Assembly (NCBI GenBank): GCA_016271365.2
Contig: CM057449.1
Location: 1,567,442,501 to 1,567,506,500 of the forward strand
DNA: 64,000 bases
Origin: Neoceratodus forsteri
Lineage: Eukaryota > Chordata > Ceratodontiformes > Ceratodontidae
Reading direction: 5' to 3'
This document shows, one piece after another, positions 1-9,805 of this stretch (its first letter is position 1; each line of letters opens with the position of its first letter). The notes beneath the pieces were generated by a model. That model made no database searches. It was not told the origin of the DNA and saw nothing but the letters and a program-made list of their open reading frames with translations. The position numbers were made by a program, and so were the translations under genes.

Positions 1-570
1 TTCCACTCCATGACTTTTGCCACTTCTTCGCCTCCCCTCACAAGTCCCTATTGCCTCCTTCCATTTGACTTTTGTCTCCTGACCTGGTTTCCCCGGCAAT
101 CATTCTTCCTGGCCTGGGCCCCTTTGTCTCTGTTTCCCTTCTTCTGACCCTCTCCTCACCACTGCTGGCTTAAATTGCCCTCCCTCAGCTCCCCTTCTTC
201 CTCCTTCCAGTATTGGGCTAAACCCACCCCCAATCTGCCTTGCCTGTCTTAGTTCCTCCTGCAGACCCTCAATCTCCTTTCTAAGTTTTTCTATGTGGTT
301 GCACACTAAACATCCTCCCACTCTCCAGGCAATGTTTAGAAAGATTGGTGCACCGCAGTTGTTGCAACTACCACCTACCCATTGCTGTCGTTGCCCACCA
401 GCGACCCCCACCCTTCCAGATGCAGGATACCAAACACTCCCCAAGTCCCCACTCTCCCTCTATCAGTGTAAAACATTCTTTTGTCCCTTACCTCCTTTGT
501 TGCACACGTTTAGATATGTTGAGCAACTGCTTTTATATTCCTATCCACACTCAAAAATACTTTAAGTAGC
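1..570 (-). pseudogene. CR1-type LINE ORF1, N-terminal fragment, cut by window edge
   Basis: A minus-strand frame from about 444 to 100 encodes a Cys-rich segment (CNNCGAP then CLVCNHIE) followed by a charged coiled-coil-like stretch (LRKEIEGLQEELRQARQ). A C-x2-C pair, a second C-x2-C and then a heptad-like helix is what I expect at the N terminus of CR1-clade ORF1, ahead of the esterase domain seen in other copies in this window. ORF1 of this group binds RNA and supports retrotransposition. The downstream esterase and ORF2 would lie to the left, outside the window. The exact 5' boundary is not visible. The family call is inference from motif order; a cellular zinc-binding protein is less likely given the surroundings. 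Confidence 0.5.
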
Positions 571-1390
571 CATTGCACAACCTTCTTCAACTCCTACTCC
601 TCCTTTACCCAATGCAATAACTATGTGAAGTAATAATGAAAGCCTAGATTTGCATTACTTCCCTTCCACTGAGAGAGCAGTCACCTCTTCACTTGCTGCA
701 GTTCCTTTCCTGGATGTCTGCTTCTGTTATGACAGGTGCAAATCCTTTGCCTGTTTGAGGAAGTGATGTCAGAACCCTAGTACAAAGGAATAATTGACCA
801 GGGGTGGGTGGGGTGAGGGTTTGGGTGGGTGGGACCAGCCCAAGTCCTCCGAAACAATCAGGTAGCTGAGGCCTCTAGTCAGACAATTAGCACCCTTCCC
901 CCACTCAAAACTTTGCAGCTAGTGAAGCCAGCAACAATGAATCAATTCTACTCAAAGCCCCAACATAGGTTTGCTACCCAAGAAACAAGACACCAATTCA
1001 AACAGCTACCAACAATACATCAAAATAGGTTTGGAATTATAAGATATAGGTCTCCAATTCAAAGAAACAGACCAGTTAAATTACACCAATTATGTTTAAA
1101 AGAGAAGAAATAGGCCTCTACAAATGCAGCCTGCCACACCGTAAACCAAACAAATGAGCCCACTTTTAGCTACCAAATCAGGTTTAAAAATTCCAACAGC
1201 CCCAAACAATACCCTGCTAGCCCCTTAGTAGTAAGAAAGAAAATAAACATTCTACCAAGTAGAATCCATGAAAAACAATGTAAAACAAGAAGCTACTGTA
1301 CTGTAGATCTGATCCTGTCCCCCTTCCAGTTCCTACAGTAATGCTTAAAATCTAAATGTTGTATGTGCTGATTTGTTGTTTAGAATTAAG
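570..1390. repeat. Non-coding stretch with degenerate ~60-bp tandem units
   Basis: No credible gene. From about 955 to 1110 the motifs 'AATAGGTTTG' and 'CCAATTCAAA' recur at roughly 60-bp spacing, a degenerate tandem repeat. Because it lies upstream of the minus-strand CR1 ORF1 fragment it could be that element's repeated 5' UTR, but this is not demonstrated. The rest (570-950 and 1110-1390) shows nothing I recognise. Confidence 0.4.
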
Positions 1391-3172
1391 TCATTTTATC
1401 AATGATTTGGCCCAACACTATGAATATTTTGGGTTAACAGTACACCTTGGTTGTAATGTTCAGTTTTGAAGTCATTATATTGGAGTCCACTCTGGATCTG
1501 AACAGTCGCATTCACTCCTGAAGCTTGAAGATTCATCAGCAGAAGTTTATTCATTGGCTGCTGATGTGTCATTTTCAGTGTCATCATCTCCTATACAATC
1601 AATCAATCATTGGCACTGTGGTCGAATATTTTTGTTTGATCTTCTGTGTGTGTCTTTGAGGTGTTGACTCACCTTCATCATCTGCCTCATCTCTGTCAGC
1701 TGCACATCATCGGCCAGATAACCTTCCACCCTTTCTTCTATGATGTAGGATGTCAGGTAACTGAAACCCAGTGAACCACACAGGTTTCAGCGTTTCATCC
1801 TCTTGTTTCCATCCTGACAAACAAGGATCAACTTTTGGGGTTTCCAACTCTGTGCAGTGGCGCCAATAGTAGGCTATGAGATTTGCTCTCTTTATGTGCT
1901 GATATAGGCTCTCTGGGTCTGGTAGAATCATTTGCATAGCCTTCACTTTCAGGTTACTGTATTGCCTTACTCATGTGTCTACGAGATCCTCTCCTCCTGT
2001 ACCATTGTACACACAGTGTTGAATGAAGGTCTTGATATTTTGTTCGGTGTCTTGTGAAGCATATGTGCTTTCCCCAAGCTCTGAAAGGAGATTTATTCTT
2101 TCTTCGACCCTGTGCAAACATTGAAAGACTAATTTCTTTGATACCTTGTAGAAGTAACTCACTGCATCGCATCCAGAGACAGTGTGGTATGCTGGTAAAT
2201 TGAGACCTGCAGCATGTCCAGTGTGTTCGTATATATATCCTATATTTACAAATACATCAGGGTCAATTTGGAGCATCCATGGTGAATTTTGAAGGGTCTT
2301 TGTGAAAGCATAAACCATCCAAACAAGGATGCCTGTTTCTTTGGCTCATACGACAACTGGGCCTTTTGTAAGAATGCAATGCAGCACTATCCTCATATTT
2401 TCCTCCTCATGGTTGCAGGTAAACAGGAATTCTTCTGAATCTGGGTATATAGTATACAGGCTTCTGCCATTGCTGATAGTAAACAGGTATTGTAAGTTTC
2501 TTCTGACATCCTCTTGTCTAACATACTCATTGAAGCATTGTATGAGATCTGGTTTGTTGTCGTTGTTGTGAAGATACTGCTGATACATCTTTCCCTGCCG
2601 CATCTCTTGTGAATCTGATCCCATGTGAAGTCGCATTCCTCCTGTTCCTACCACTCGCTCAGCTCGTTCTTGCTGTTTCACAGAGAACTCCTGATCATCC
2701 TTATAATTATCAAAAACGGTGATGACTTCTACTGGGTTTGCTGCAGATGGAGGTGTGAATATGACAAGAAGTGCTTTCTAAAGGCTATCCCATGTACGCT
2801 GTGCAGGAACTGCTCTGACTATCGCCATGGCGTCGTATATGTACACTGAATGTAATGGAGGAGGGGAAGAGCTTCTGCTTCATCGATGAGATAATTTCTT
2901 AGGACATGTTTTGTATTAGGTTTGTAGAGGTTTCTGTCTGGAGTTGCTATTGCAAGAGGATACATTGTGAGCGGATGGGAAGACGCATCTTTCTTGTAGG
3001 GGCACTTTGCAACAACGATACCACGAGCCTGATGGTCTTCTTTCAAGACTGATTCCACTTTGAGTTTCTTTTTCTTCTTGTCTATGCCTGTGGAAATTCC
3101 ACTGCATTTAATGGGCTCAAAGAAACCAACTTTCATTGATAGGAGGCAGTCGTTTATAAATGCACTCAACAT
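1390..3172 (-). pseudogene. C-terminal block with HxxxGCD-type motif and degraded tail
   Basis: Colinear frames 3172-2819, 2700-2346, 2318-1971 and 1946-1707. Recognisable landmarks are PLAIATPDRNLYKPNT, a segment VITVFDNYKDDQ near 2700, CNHEEENMRIVLHC, LPAYHTVSGCDAVSYFY and, near the end, RANLIAYYWRHCTE plus SGWKQEDETLKPVWFTG. In relatives I recall an acidic 'EADTR' where this copy reads EENMR, so a potentially catalytic Asp appears lost. A nuclease-like (PIN/FEN1-type) fold has been a tempting guess for such acidic motifs, but I cannot show it. Past 1707 a stop-ridden acidic tail runs to about 1390. Confidence 0.5.
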
Positions 3173-3247
3173 AATGTCCCCTGTAGCCCTTGCCTTTAAA
3201 AGATCCTCTACTATTGTCGGCAGTATTTCAATGTCTGTTGCAATGTG

Positions 3248-3826
3248 TCATGCAACACCCTGACATGGATTTGAATATGCATTAAGTTTCTTCACTAGCT
3301 CTTTCACTTGATCACCATGTTTCTTCATGGCACTATATGTCAACTCATTGTGTGTGGCCAATGTTTTCAGAAGCATCTTCTCTTTCAGCAACAAATGAAT
3401 TTTAGCAAGCTTGTGAGAATTCAAAATGAAGTTTTCAGCAGCTTCCTCAGACATACTGTAACCACCTCTCATGGATCCACCCCTCACCTTGACCTCTCTG
3501 TTGATTGAGACCTCCGTTACTTGGTTGCCAGGTATCATGGAGAATGCCTCATTGGACAGACAAGCCCCAATGCCATATTTCTGAAGTTCATTGCATACGT
3601 TCTCATTGATGGTTTTCAGATTGATGAGGTCTACATGATGCCACGTCAAACACCGAGAGTAATTTTGATGGTTGAATAAAAACAGTAAAGGCAGAATATC
3701 TCGTTGAGTCTGCAGATGCAAGTTCAGATTCTTGTCTCTGTATATGGTGACCTGGGTGAGAAGAGAGCTGGTGTCACCAATGTAGCCTGTCATCCACTGT
3801 TCCATGGTGCCAGAGGTTTCCAGCAT
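3248..3826 (-). pseudogene. Central conserved block, 192 codons open
   Basis: This is the longest intact piece of the decayed protein. It includes DILPLLFLFNHQNYSRCLTW, which matches in style a conserved 'LP.xFxxxxxNYxRWxxVxLxDxxxL' segment of the family, followed by VCNELQKYGIGACLSNEAFS and a region with VTEVSINREVKVRGGSMRGG. The C-terminal third is helical (LAKIHLLLKEKMLLKTLATH). The typical Arg-Trp of the NYxRW motif reads as Arg-Cys here, consistent with decay. I cannot assign an activity. Confidence 0.5.
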
Positions 3827-3959
3827 TCATGACTGTACTTCAGGGAAAGATTCATCCAAGAGGACAAGATTCAGGGATTCTGCCAATACAGATCTTCTCA
3901 TGTTGGTGAGCTTTTCTCATGGTCCGTCAGTTAGTGAGCCGTGAATTTTGCATCCCATG

Positions 3960-4641
3960 AATCGTACGAGAGCCTTGAGGGACTATTTATGTAACCTCAT
4001 TGATCTAGAATAGTGGTTTCCTTCCTAGGCCTCGTCAACAGATCCATCTGCTAATATCCTAGCCTGAACCTGCCAGTCACGAAGTCCCATAGCACCGTAT
4101 CACTTATAGAGGATCTTCTGCCTTACCATCAGTTCATGAAATCTTCCTATCAAATTAACCACTTTTGCATATTTTTCTTCTTTCTGCATTATGTGTGCAA
4201 TCTTGTAGAAAATTGCATGATCACTATGGCTGAAGATGTGGTCAATTTGTAGGTCATCCATTAGATCCATGAGAAAGTCAAGGTAATATTTGCAAACTGC
4301 ATCATCTGGTTCACATGGTATAATGGACAAGAAATTAGTTTCGGATTTGAAGGTAGTGGTCGATGTTGCTTTTTATTGAAAGCTGTCCATGATCCTAGGA
4401 CTAGAAGAGATTCATCTTCTCTGGAAGAGTCTATGCTTGCTGCCAGAGCCCACATACAATCTTTGCTCAAATGAAGATCAAGCTCAGTCCTTCTTTCATC
4501 CTCATTGTAGGATGGAGTGATTGGTGTGGGTATTCTATTTTCTATTTTAAAATCCCCATAGTAAATAGATTCTGAGCTCTCAAAGGTTTCCTGGACTTCT
4601 CTTGATGGGCTGCTTGGAATGTTCTGTTCGTGTACTGGCAA
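3960..4641 (-). pseudogene. Third block of the decayed protein
   Basis: Frames 4641-4261 and 4330-4100 carry an acidic, serine-rich opening, then SLLVLGSWTAFNKKQHR and, in the next frame, IDHIFSHSDHAIFYKIAHIM and YAKVVNLIGRFHELM. The text continues in frame with YGAMGLRDWQVQARILADGS down to about 4030, just past a stop. This corresponds to the part of the family protein that precedes the central 'YSRW' block. It contains at least two breaks. I see no known enzyme motif. Confidence 0.45.
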
Positions 4642-4717
4642 ATCGCAGATGACAGCAGGACGCGAAATTTGGGTATGTAAATTGCTGAGTTAGTGTCATG
4701 TGTTGTTGAGACTCCTG

Positions 4718-5644
4718 TTAATATCTGTTGCTTACCATCTGAGTTTTCAATTGTGACATGAGTTTTCTGTCCAGGCAGAATCGTGTGCAGTGCTTTTTTT
4801 TCTCAGATTTACTATCATGGGCCAATTTCTTGTTTTGTCTTCTGACATCTGTATAAGAAATACCAGCCCCCGAACGATGTAGAAGATTGACTGCTTCTTT
4901 ACTTCTGGTGAGACGATGAATGACCATGGATAGAACTATCAACATTGGAGAATGTTCTCCTGTAATCAGGTGTTGCCAGTCACTAGCAATGGACCATATC
5001 TTGGTAGCTTGAATATCTGTTGGGATGGTAGCATAATCTACAGCATTAATCTTCTTAGAAAGGCTTATAAAAAGAGCTATCACTTTGAAGATTTCTGGAA
5101 TGGGTTCATAATTATCAAGCTCAGAAAGCAAGTCTTTGTATGCCATAGGAAACTGCAGTGACTCAATTTGTCTGTCTTTTAATTTCTGATTGATCATCTT
5201 TGCAAATGCCTTGGTGATGTCACTATCTCTGAGCCCAGCTCCTCTCAAAGATTGCTAAAGAATAATCAAGTGGGTTTATTTTTTTTGAGTGAAGAATGAG
5301 AGGATTTCCTGTATCCCTTTCCTCGCACTAAAACCTATCTCACCTCCAAATTCATTGCTGATAAGATTCTTCAACTGAAATGTGTGATTTATTTCAGCAT
5401 CTTGTTCGCATCCATGGAACTCATAGAGGTTATGAAGATCCTCCAGTATCTCTTGGAGTAAATAGCAACATTTCTGCTCAACAACCTTTCTTCTCACAAT
5501 TTGAAGAAACTCTGTTTCGGCACTCTTTGTGTGAATGCTTTCCAATCTGCCTGGTATTTGTTTTGTCTCTCTCATTGCCAACATAGACAAGAGTGTTGTG
5601 ACAACTTTGATGGTATTTGACATCCACAGCAAAGGCATCAACAT
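4718..5644 (-). pseudogene. Helical middle region of the decayed protein
   Basis: Two frames (5644-5276 and 5248-4718) give mostly helical sequence. The second has a recognisable core, IWSIASDWQHLITGEHSPML then LSMVIHRLTRSKEAVNLLHR then SGAGISYTDV. I recall the same pattern (a tryptophan-rich segment, 'xxLTRSKxxxxLLHRxGxxxSYxxV') in uncharacterised multi-copy animal proteins. The frame changes between the two pieces, so at least one indel has occurred. No catalytic motif is visible in this part. Function unknown. Confidence 0.45.
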
Positions 5645-6266
5645 TGGTGGTAATGACCTTCAAATGTTTGGCTGCACCAGACAAAAGAGCATCATCGGAA
5701 TTTTCATTGCGTAACATGCTTTCGTGCAATTTAAGCTTTCTATCTTCAAGTTCAACTCTTTGGAGTTTTTCTTCCGTATTTCCTCTCTTTTTCCTTTTCT
5801 TATCACAGATGAAGCAGGTCTCATCCTTCTTAAATTCCAATGATTTCCTTTTTCATCAAGTTACATGGACCGCTTCACTGCTACTTGACTTCTGTGGGTC
5901 AGGTATGCTGGAGAATTCAGCTTCGGAAGATTGATCCAAATAAAGTTGTTTCATTGAGTTGGTGCTTAATTTCCTTTCACTGGTGACATTTTGGCGACAT
6001 CTTGTATGAACAGGTAGGCCTGTTTCTCCAGGACCAGGGAGAAGTTGGTCATGGATTTTATTCCATACAAGATTGAAGTTTCTGGCATACTCAGAAGTTG
6101 ATTTTGTGACTGACCATTTCATTGCAAAAGCCTTGATGGTTTTCAGCCCATTCTCTCCTAATATTTGTTGCAGTTCTGTATCTCTAATTTGGTTCTCACA
6201 AAGAACACAAGTAGGCAAATCAGATAGATTGACCAATCCAATAGGTACAGCTAGAGGGCTAGCCAT
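5478..6266 (-). pseudogene. N-terminal double zinc-module region of the decayed protein
   Basis: Two open pieces. The first starts at an ATG complement at 6264-6266 (MASPLAVPIG...), a plausible true start. It holds C-x2-C (LPTCVLCENQ) and, about 75 residues later, H-x2-C (PVHTRCRQNVT). The second piece (5840-5478) has another C-x2-C (ETCFICDKKRKKRG), a basic stretch and, about 70 residues later, H-x3-C (KYHQSCHNTLVYV). Such paired CC..HC modules probably bind one zinc each and suggest nucleic-acid or protein binding. The two pieces are separated by one stop in frame, otherwise colinear. AT-rich DNA upstream (6440-6600) could have held the promoter. Confidence 0.5.
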
Positions 6267-7117
6267 GTTTCTGAATCAGAAACAGAAACTAAAATTAAAA
6301 ACTAGAAACTTAAAATGCAAACTAAACAGGCACACAAAGTACATGAACACGCCACACAATTCTGTGAACAAAGTGGCAAATTCTCACAGAGTGGACGCAG
6401 TTTTGGGTCAAAAGCACAAAAAAGCAGACCGATGAGTTATGCATCATTTATTTAAATTTGTGTTCTATTATATTAATTTAATATGTGTTTATATTAAGCA
6501 TAATAATAATAAAACTCCTCATTTATGAATTATTGATAATCGGTATCTTGGAAGCTAGGGATTTGGAAATTATTAGCGAATCAAGTATTTACTAGCGATA
6601 TGGTGGCCATATTGGATTTTGGTGGCCATTTTGGATTTTCTAAGTTGTTCCATTCAACTTGACATGGCAATAAATGTAGAAAGTGACACCTTGGAATTGT
6701 AAATCGGGTATTCCTAGGCCGAGCAATGGGACCCGGCGGGCCCACAATGTCCAAAATCAGAAATAGGCACCTGAGGGGCATTCACCAGTTTTCTAGGGAG
6801 TAACAAGCAAATTCTGAAAGGTGAAGTCTATCTACACATGAATCTGCAGAGATACCAACCTCTGCATCATAAATCGAAAGTTTAGGCCGGTACACTTGTC
6901 TAGTTAGGATTATCACCTGTCCTGACTTTGTCATGACAGTCCTAGTTTGGACAGCTGTATTCTGCCCCCGCCAAATTAAAAATTCTTAATGTAGTAATGT
7001 ACTGATCTTATAGTAGCAAAAAAAGAAAAAAAAAGATTTTCTTGCTTTTCTCTAGAAGTTGCACAAAATGATGACACCTTAACTACTGTAAAACACCTTC
7101 GAATGATATGAAACAAT
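6267..7117. other. AT-rich intergenic DNA with a 19-bp tandem repeat
   Basis: No convincing gene. From 6440 to 6600 the sequence is very AT-rich. At 6602-6620 and 6621-6639 two near-identical 19-mers (GGTGGCCATATTGGATTTT and GGTGGCCATTTTGGATTTT) sit head to tail. An A-rich run lies at 7017-7036. The 66-codon minus-strand frame at 6581-6781 probably arises by chance. This could be the upstream flank of the decayed gene at 1.4-6.3 kb. Confidence 0.4.
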
Positions 7118-7132
7118 AAGAACAACTAAACA
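7118..7132 (+). repeat. Left target-site duplication of L1-like element
   Basis: AAGAACAACTAAACA, identical to 14157-14171. The perfect 15-bp match brackets an element with a poly(A)-like right end, as expected for target-primed reverse transcription. Confidence 0.9.
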
Positions 7133-7194
7133 GATCAATGGTGACATGAGCACATTGAGAACGAGCCTCCCCCATGGCATTGGGTTAAAACAAA

Positions 7195-8299
7195 TTGTCT
7201 CTCCCCGCTAATGGACAAAAACTCTTTGGAAAAAGGCTTTTTTTATTGCTAAACAACAAGGGAGAGACACTGCATACAAGAAAACTAGCCCCAGGGGTTA
7301 TGGCACACCAGGATAGAAATCAATTCCAAACTCTGCTGAACTTACCTGAGAACGAAGACGGTGACCTGCATGATAGTGATACCTCCTTGCACTCAACCTC
7401 TCAGACAGATAGAAAACAGGGAAAGAGAAGCGAAAAAAAAGAGCTCCTACAATGGAAAATTTATCTTCAGATGCCATTCTTTCAGCTATTTCAGAATTTA
7501 GATCTGAAATGAGAGACTCTTTGTGGAACATTCGCACTGATTTAGGGGAACTACAAATGAAGGTAGCCGAGGCTAATGCTCAGATTACAGATCTGGAATG
7601 AGTGGTCTATTCTTTAGCTGAAGAGCAGTTAAATTTATCAGTGAGGCAAGAGGATGCGGAAAACAGGGGACGCTGCAAAAATATCAGACTCTACGGTCTA
7701 CTGGAGGGAGAGGAGGGTAATGACCCCAACACTTTCGCAGACTATTTTCTATGCTTAGTCCTGGATCTGGGCCCTGAATTCCAAATTGACATAGAGAGGG
7801 CACGCCGTGCGCTTGGGCCTCGCCCCTCTAAACCCAATTCCAGGCCAAGATCTTTTGTAATCAGACTTGGCAGTTTTTCACAAAAGGACCAAATCTTAAC
7901 TAAAGCAGGCATAAACAGAAGGTCTTACTTGGTGAACATCACATTTTATTTGATAATGACTATGCCCCAGCAACTCAGCGGTCTAGAAGAGAGTATTCTC
8001 CCCTGTTACCTTTTTTAAGAGCTAAAAATTTGAAATTTTGCACCTCTTACCCGGCGAAACTGGTTGTTCTTTTTTCTGATGGCCCAGTCACATACAATTC
8101 AGCGTTGGAGGCTAAAGCAGATCTACTTCAAAAGGGAATAATACTGGACAAGGATCTGAAAGCAATGTCAAAGGCTGGGCATCCACTTACAGGACACGAA
8201 TCTCATGCCCTTGATCAAGCAAATACAGGAGACCAAAGAATCCAGCTACTACTCAACAAAGTGAAAGCTCTCAGAAATCCAACTTTATACCCTGCCTGA
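7195..8299 (+). pseudogene. L1 ORF1 protein (transposase_22-type), frameshifted
   Basis: Three open pieces in different frames. The first is a low-complexity N terminus. The middle (about 7510-8016) is diagnostic: an amphipathic helix, then LSVRQEDAENRGRCKNIRLY, GLLEGEEGNDPNTFADYF and IERARRALGPRPSKPNSRPR, the L1 ORF1 coiled-coil to RRM transition and the conserved ERAHR-type motif. The third piece (8030-8299) has the C-terminal domain (LKFCTSYPAKLVVLFSDGPV, then SALEAKADLLQKG). L1 ORF1p forms trimers that coat the RNA. At least one in-frame stop (about 7600) and one frameshift (about 7960-8020) inactivate it. Confidence 0.85.
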
Positions 8300-8682
8300 A
8301 AGCTAAGTACATTATGGAGATACGAGATTACTGCATTAGGGGATGGACCTGGGAGGGGAGGTGAGATAGTGACTGTTTGCCCTCACATATAAGCTTGAGG
8401 GTCAAGAGCATGCACAGTTCCACAAAGGGTAATATCAATGTACCAAATAGTACCTATACTACATATAAGACAACTATATATGCCCTATGGAACACTTGGC
8501 TTTCCCTTCATCAGTTGTGGAGTGTTCTGTTAGCTCCCCCTTCCTTATCCCTATGGAGCTTTGCTCTCGGGTCTGGCCCCCTCTTCCGTGGGATTTCTTT
8601 CCACTTCCTTCGCTTCATGTTCAGAGGTCTACTTTAACACCGGGAATTGGTTGGAAGGAGAATCGATTGATTTTAAGAAAGG

Positions 8683-8722
<40 letters not shown>

Positions 8723-9805
8723 GTTTTTTTTTCTCACTTTATCCATGGCCCCTTAAGTTAAAACTTCAATATAAGACTTTGTAAAAATTGCATACAAGAA
8801 GATCGGATCGGAACTTTGGTCATAAGACACTGCAGTTGATTAGGGGCTAAACCTTATCACTTGGAACTAATGAAAGTTTTTTAATTAAATTAAGTTCCAT
8901 AGTTAATAAATAGAATGTAGGATGAGGTTAGTCCTACGTATCTAGATTCCTGAACAGTGTCCTGAACAGTGTACAACTGATTAGACCTTAGACTATATAC
9001 CTCTTCCCCTTCCTCCACCCCCTTTTTTTTTCTTTTCTCTCATCTTATCCCTCCCCTGTGATTAACCCAGTAGATATTAATCCTTAGAGTTGGGCCAAGT
9101 TTTAGATATAAATATTAGAGGGCAATCTATGCAATTCTTAAAGAAGTATATAATTACATCTAAGGCTTATTGTTTTTTTTTTCTTTTTCTTTTAAAGAGG
9201 CTAGATTTATTAGTTCTATGCCCGGGGAGCTCTTCTCTTTTATGGAGAGTTACCATATGGTTTGATGATACCCTAGAAGTTACGCTTCACCAATTCAGGA
9301 ATAGGCTCCTATAGAACCTAATTCCTTGAGAGGGAATTTCCCTCTCAAGTGGGTGAGACCCACATTCTGTGGATCGTTTCCCACTCACCTGGGTAGAGGT
9401 ATCCTTCTCTCCAGGACATGGGTAGAGGATGGACAAATCTCCCCCTACTGTGGAAGACCACTTGTACATAGTTCTTCCCTTGGGGAAGTTGTTGATCCTA
9501 AAGGTTGTTGTTTATATGTTAGTTTGTATACATTTTTTAGTTCAATTTTTATTGTTGTCTTTAAAAATGGATGATGACAACCCTTTAAGTAATGCTATTG
9601 GTTCCCCGATTCTAGATGGATGGGTTGCTCCAGACAGGGTGTATACCTTTAAGGAACCCACTCACTCTGGCACTGCTGGGTTAGGTCTTATAGGATCGCT
9701 GGATTGTGAGCGGAATATACAACAAATAATAATGTTTTTTAAGTTCCTCCCTGTGCTGGTTCTAACAACTTCATCCTTTAATACAATCCTTTTTTTTAAG
9801 GGACT
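8300..9805 (+). other. Long spacer between L1 ORF1 and ORF2
   Basis: About 1.5 kb without a recognisable protein inside the L1-like element. It contains an AT dinucleotide run at 8685-8722, several pyrimidine-rich tracts (8723-8735, 9020-9045, 9172-9195) and no second set of TSDs that would mark it as a later insertion. Mammalian L1 has a much shorter interval, so either this lineage has a long inter-ORF region or an unrecognised sequence lies here. Confidence 0.5.
8685..8722. repeat. (AT)n microsatellite
   Basis: About 19 AT dinucleotides with a single G interruption, inside the inter-ORF spacer of the L1-like element, followed by a T-rich run. Confidence 0.9.

Larger units (their letters stand above)
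1390..6266 (-). pseudogene. Decayed multi-domain zinc-module protein, possibly element-borne
   Basis: Six or more minus-strand open pieces, in colinear order and separated by stops or frameshifts, form one former reading unit of about 4.9 kb (roughly 1,200-1,500 codons). N to C: a Cys/His zinc module (6266-5856), a second zinc module (5840-5478), helical regions (5644-4718), a middle block (4641-4020), a conserved central block (3826-3248) and a C-terminal block (3172-1707). The order matches a poorly described, often multi-copy group of uncharacterised animal proteins that I recall as having a 'D.EEADTR' segment and an 'LPxxHxxxGCD' segment. I see the counterparts CNHEEENMR and LPAYHTVSGCD. 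No introns are needed to connect the pieces. It could be a mobile-element protein or a decayed retrocopy of a host gene family; I found no terminal repeats that settle this. Enzymatic function is unknown. Confidence 0.55.

Noticed and set aside
6581..6781. 66-codon minus-strand frame upstream of the unclassified gene
   Set aside because: Short, Pro/Arg-rich, overlaps a 19-bp tandem repeat; no homolog recognised.
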